Below, piece after piece: positions 5,951 through 7,479 of a stretch of 7,479 nucleotides of DNA. A program made the position numbers and the translations under genes. The first letter of the stretch is position 1. The number at the start of each line of letters is the position of its first letter. The DNA is from an uncultured Tolumonas sp. (lineage in GTDB: Bacteria > Pseudomonadota > Gammaproteobacteria > Enterobacterales > Aeromonadaceae). The stretch lies in NCBI GenBank assembly GCA_903931645.1, contig CAIZDF010000054.1, positions 1 through 7,479 of the forward strand, given 5' to 3'. The notes under the pieces are model-generated. The model saw only the letters and a list, made by a program, of their open reading frames with translations, was not told the DNA's origin and did no database searches.

Positions 5951-5993
5951 CTCGACGAGTTTTTATCAATTAGTTATTTGAAAGGGTTGATGC

Positions 5994-7479
5994 ATGTGGT
6001 TCTTTTCTGCAAACGAAGCGCAGTTTTTGTTCACCGTCGATGGCTGCAGTGAAGAATTAGGTGTATTACGCTTTTCCGGCGAAGAAGCATTAGGACACAA
6101 CTACCGTTTTGAAATTGATGTGGTCTGTGATTCAGATGCGTTATATATCATGGCATTGCAGCATCAAACCGCGTGTCTGACTTTACAAACCAGACCGCAG
6201 CCACGTTTTATCCATGGCATCGTGCTGAGTGTTGGTCATATCAAAACTGATAATCACCATAATCACCATCATCACTACCGATTTCAGCTTGCACCACAAG
6301 CAGAATTGCTGCATTACCGCACCGACCAGCGAATATTCCAGCAGCAATCTGTCACCGACATTATTCAACAGATCTGGCAACAAGCAGGGTTAAACCCCGC
6401 CGCACTACGCGTGCAAACCACTCGCGCACAGCCATTGCTCACCTACTGCGTACAATACGGTGAAACCGATCTGCACTTCTTACAGCGATTATGTGAATGG
6501 CATGGCCTGTTCTACTATTTTGAACACAGCGCAGACCAGCATACGATGGTGTTTGTCGATGGTCAGGAACATTGTCCTAAGGTTGATCCGGTCCATTATC
6601 AACCCGACTCAGGGCAGAACCCCGACCATCCCGTCCTGACCCAATTCGACTGGCAATTCACCGCCACTGCAGATCAATCCACTGTGAACGAATATGATTT
6701 CACCCGCCCTCGATTTGATCTCACCGGTAATACCTCACATGCCAGACATGAATGGTATCAGTACAGCACACAACAGGATGCTCAGTCACAAGCAGCAAGC
6801 AAAGCCAGTTTGATGCTCGCTCAGCAACAACACGAACGTCAGCGTATTTTTGCCCGCAGTAATGTACGAAATATCTACCCCGGCAGCTTCCTGCCAGTGA
6901 CCGAGCACCCACAGCCTGAATTAAATCTGATGTGGCTAGTGGTCTCTATTCAACATATAGGCGCGCAACCACAGGTCTTAAAAGAGTTAACCGAAGGTCG
7001 CAGCCACTATCAAAACCAAGTGATGCTGCATCATAAAAATGCACCGTTCGCACTGCCCTGCACACATGAAAAACCACAACCCAGTGGTTTTCAAACCGCA
7101 CTGGTGACTGGCCCAGAGGATCAGAAAATTTATACCGATGAATATGGCCGCATTAAAGTGCAATTTCATTGGGATCGGGAAAACCGTCGCGATGAAAAAA
7201 CCAGTTGCTGGTTGCGAGTTGCCCAAGGCTGGGCTGGCGCTAATTACGGTCAGCAATTCCTGCCTCGTGTTGGTCAGGAAGTGATCGTGGCTTTTTTAGA
7301 ACATGACATTGATCGCCCTTATGTCATCGGCTGTGTGCACAATGCCGTGAATGCACCACCCATTCAATATCCAGCCAACCAGTCACAAAGTGGTTTTCGC
7401 ACCTGTTCCAGCCCTGATGACTGTGGTTTCAACGAGCTGCGTTTTGAAGATAAAAAAGGCCAAGAACAAATTGTGCTAC
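5994..7479 (+). CDS. vgrG: VgrG, type VI secretion spike protein; 3' end cut by window
   Basis: The first 495 residues of VgrG, the trimeric spike that caps the Hcp tube; the frame is open at the window end, and family members usually run to 600-700 residues or more. The gp27-like part covers about 12-350, with QYGETDLHFLQRLCEWHG (154-171) a typical segment. The gp5-like OB-fold follows at about 375-450 (DEYGRIKVQFHWDR, 382-395; FLPRVGQEVIVAFLEHDIDRPYV, about 422-444, seen in part as GQEVIVAF), then the NELRFEDKKGQEQI segment (480-493) that starts the gp5 C-terminal/DUF2345 region. Any C-terminal effector domain would be outside the window. The start is fixed by an in-frame TGA at 5988-5990 and by GAAAGGG seven bases before the ATG. 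Odd point: residues 88-94 are HHNHHHH, a histidine-rich loop I do not recall as typical of VgrG. The gene is probably served by read-through from the hcp promoter; no clear promoter is seen in the 108-bp gap. Confidence 0.95.
   Translation, partial: MWFFSANEAQFLFTVDGCSEELGVLRFSGEEALGHNYRFEIDVVCDSDALYIMALQHQTACLTLQTRPQPRFIHGIVLSVGHIKTDNHHNHHHHYRFQLAPQAELLHYRTDQRIFQQQSVTDIIQQIWQQAGLNPAALRVQTTRAQPLLTYCVQYGETDLHFLQRLCEWHGLFYYFEHSADQHTMVFVDGQEHCPKVDPVHYQPDSGQNPDHPVLTQFDWQFTATADQSTVNEYDFTRPRFDLTGNTSHARHEWYQYSTQQDAQSQAASKASLMLAQQQHERQRIFARSNVRNIYPGSFLPVTEHPQPELNLMWLVVSIQHIGAQPQVLKELTEGRSHYQNQVMLHHKNAPFALPCTHEKPQPSGFQTALVTGPEDQKIYTDEYGRIKVQFHWDRENRRDEKTSCWLRVAQGWAGANYGQQFLPRVGQEVIVAFLEHDIDRPYVIGCVHNAVNAPPIQYPANQSQSGFRTCSSPDDCGFNELRFEDKKGQEQIVL

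Noticed and set aside
5990..5992. ATG four bases before the chosen vgrG start
   Set aside because: It is in another frame and meets a stop after 20 codons; only the ATG at 5994 opens the VgrG frame.
5998..6010. GG...GC pair resembling a sigma-54 promoter at the start of vgrG
   Set aside because: The spacing is nine, not ten bases, and it lies inside the coding sequence with poor flanking match.
6183..6383. Minus-strand frame opposite the His-rich part of vgrG, with others at 6721-6912 and 6987-7256
   Set aside because: They are opposite a continuous VgrG frame with family motifs throughout, and have no independent support.

Overview
The window looks like chromosomal DNA of a gammaproteobacterium. 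The Hcp sequence, the polyamine enzymes and the codon use fit the Aeromonadales (Aeromonas/Tolumonas-like) best, but this is recognition by eye, not a database result. All genes appear intact except the first and last, which are cut by the window edges. I see no tRNA, rRNA, insertion sequence or CRISPR array.

Layout: (1) 1-2382, plus strand: a polyamine catabolism pair, the C-terminal two thirds of a glutamine-synthetase-like gamma-glutamylpolyamine synthetase (PuuA/SpuB type), then after 15 bp a complete putrescine/polyamine:pyruvate aminotransferase (SpuC type). (2) A perfect 14-bp hairpin with T-runs on both sides (2382-2414) ends this operon and also the convergent gene. (3) 2415-4292, minus strand: an exported DUF3857/transglutaminase-like protein with an intact Cys-His-Asp triad. 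(4) A divergent intergenic region (4293-4477) with two AT-rich palindromes. (5) 4478-5062, plus strand: a four-helix cytochrome b561-type membrane protein, followed by a large hairpin without a T-tract. (6) 5115-5366: a roughly 250-bp regulatory region for hcp. (7) 5367-5885: hcp, the type VI secretion (T6SS) tube protein, followed by a strong intrinsic terminator. (8) 5994 to the window end: vgrG, the T6SS spike protein, open at the edge.

The first two genes would work together on putrescine-type amines, through gamma-glutamylation and through transamination to aminoaldehydes. The hcp-vgrG pair has no other T6SS structural gene beside it here, so it looks like an auxiliary hcp-vgrG module; such modules often carry effector and immunity genes downstream of vgrG, which here would lie outside the window.

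The most interesting sequence is the hcp control region. It holds a sigma-54 promoter (-24/-12 with exact GG-N10-GC spacing), a full match to the IHF consensus about 50 bp upstream of the predicted start, an imperfect dyad about 153 bp upstream that could bind an NtrC-type activator, and a run of nine C between the IHF site and the -24 element. That run could change length by slippage and so alter promoter geometry. I did not find a convincingly new multi-gene system; the novelty candidates are regulatory.
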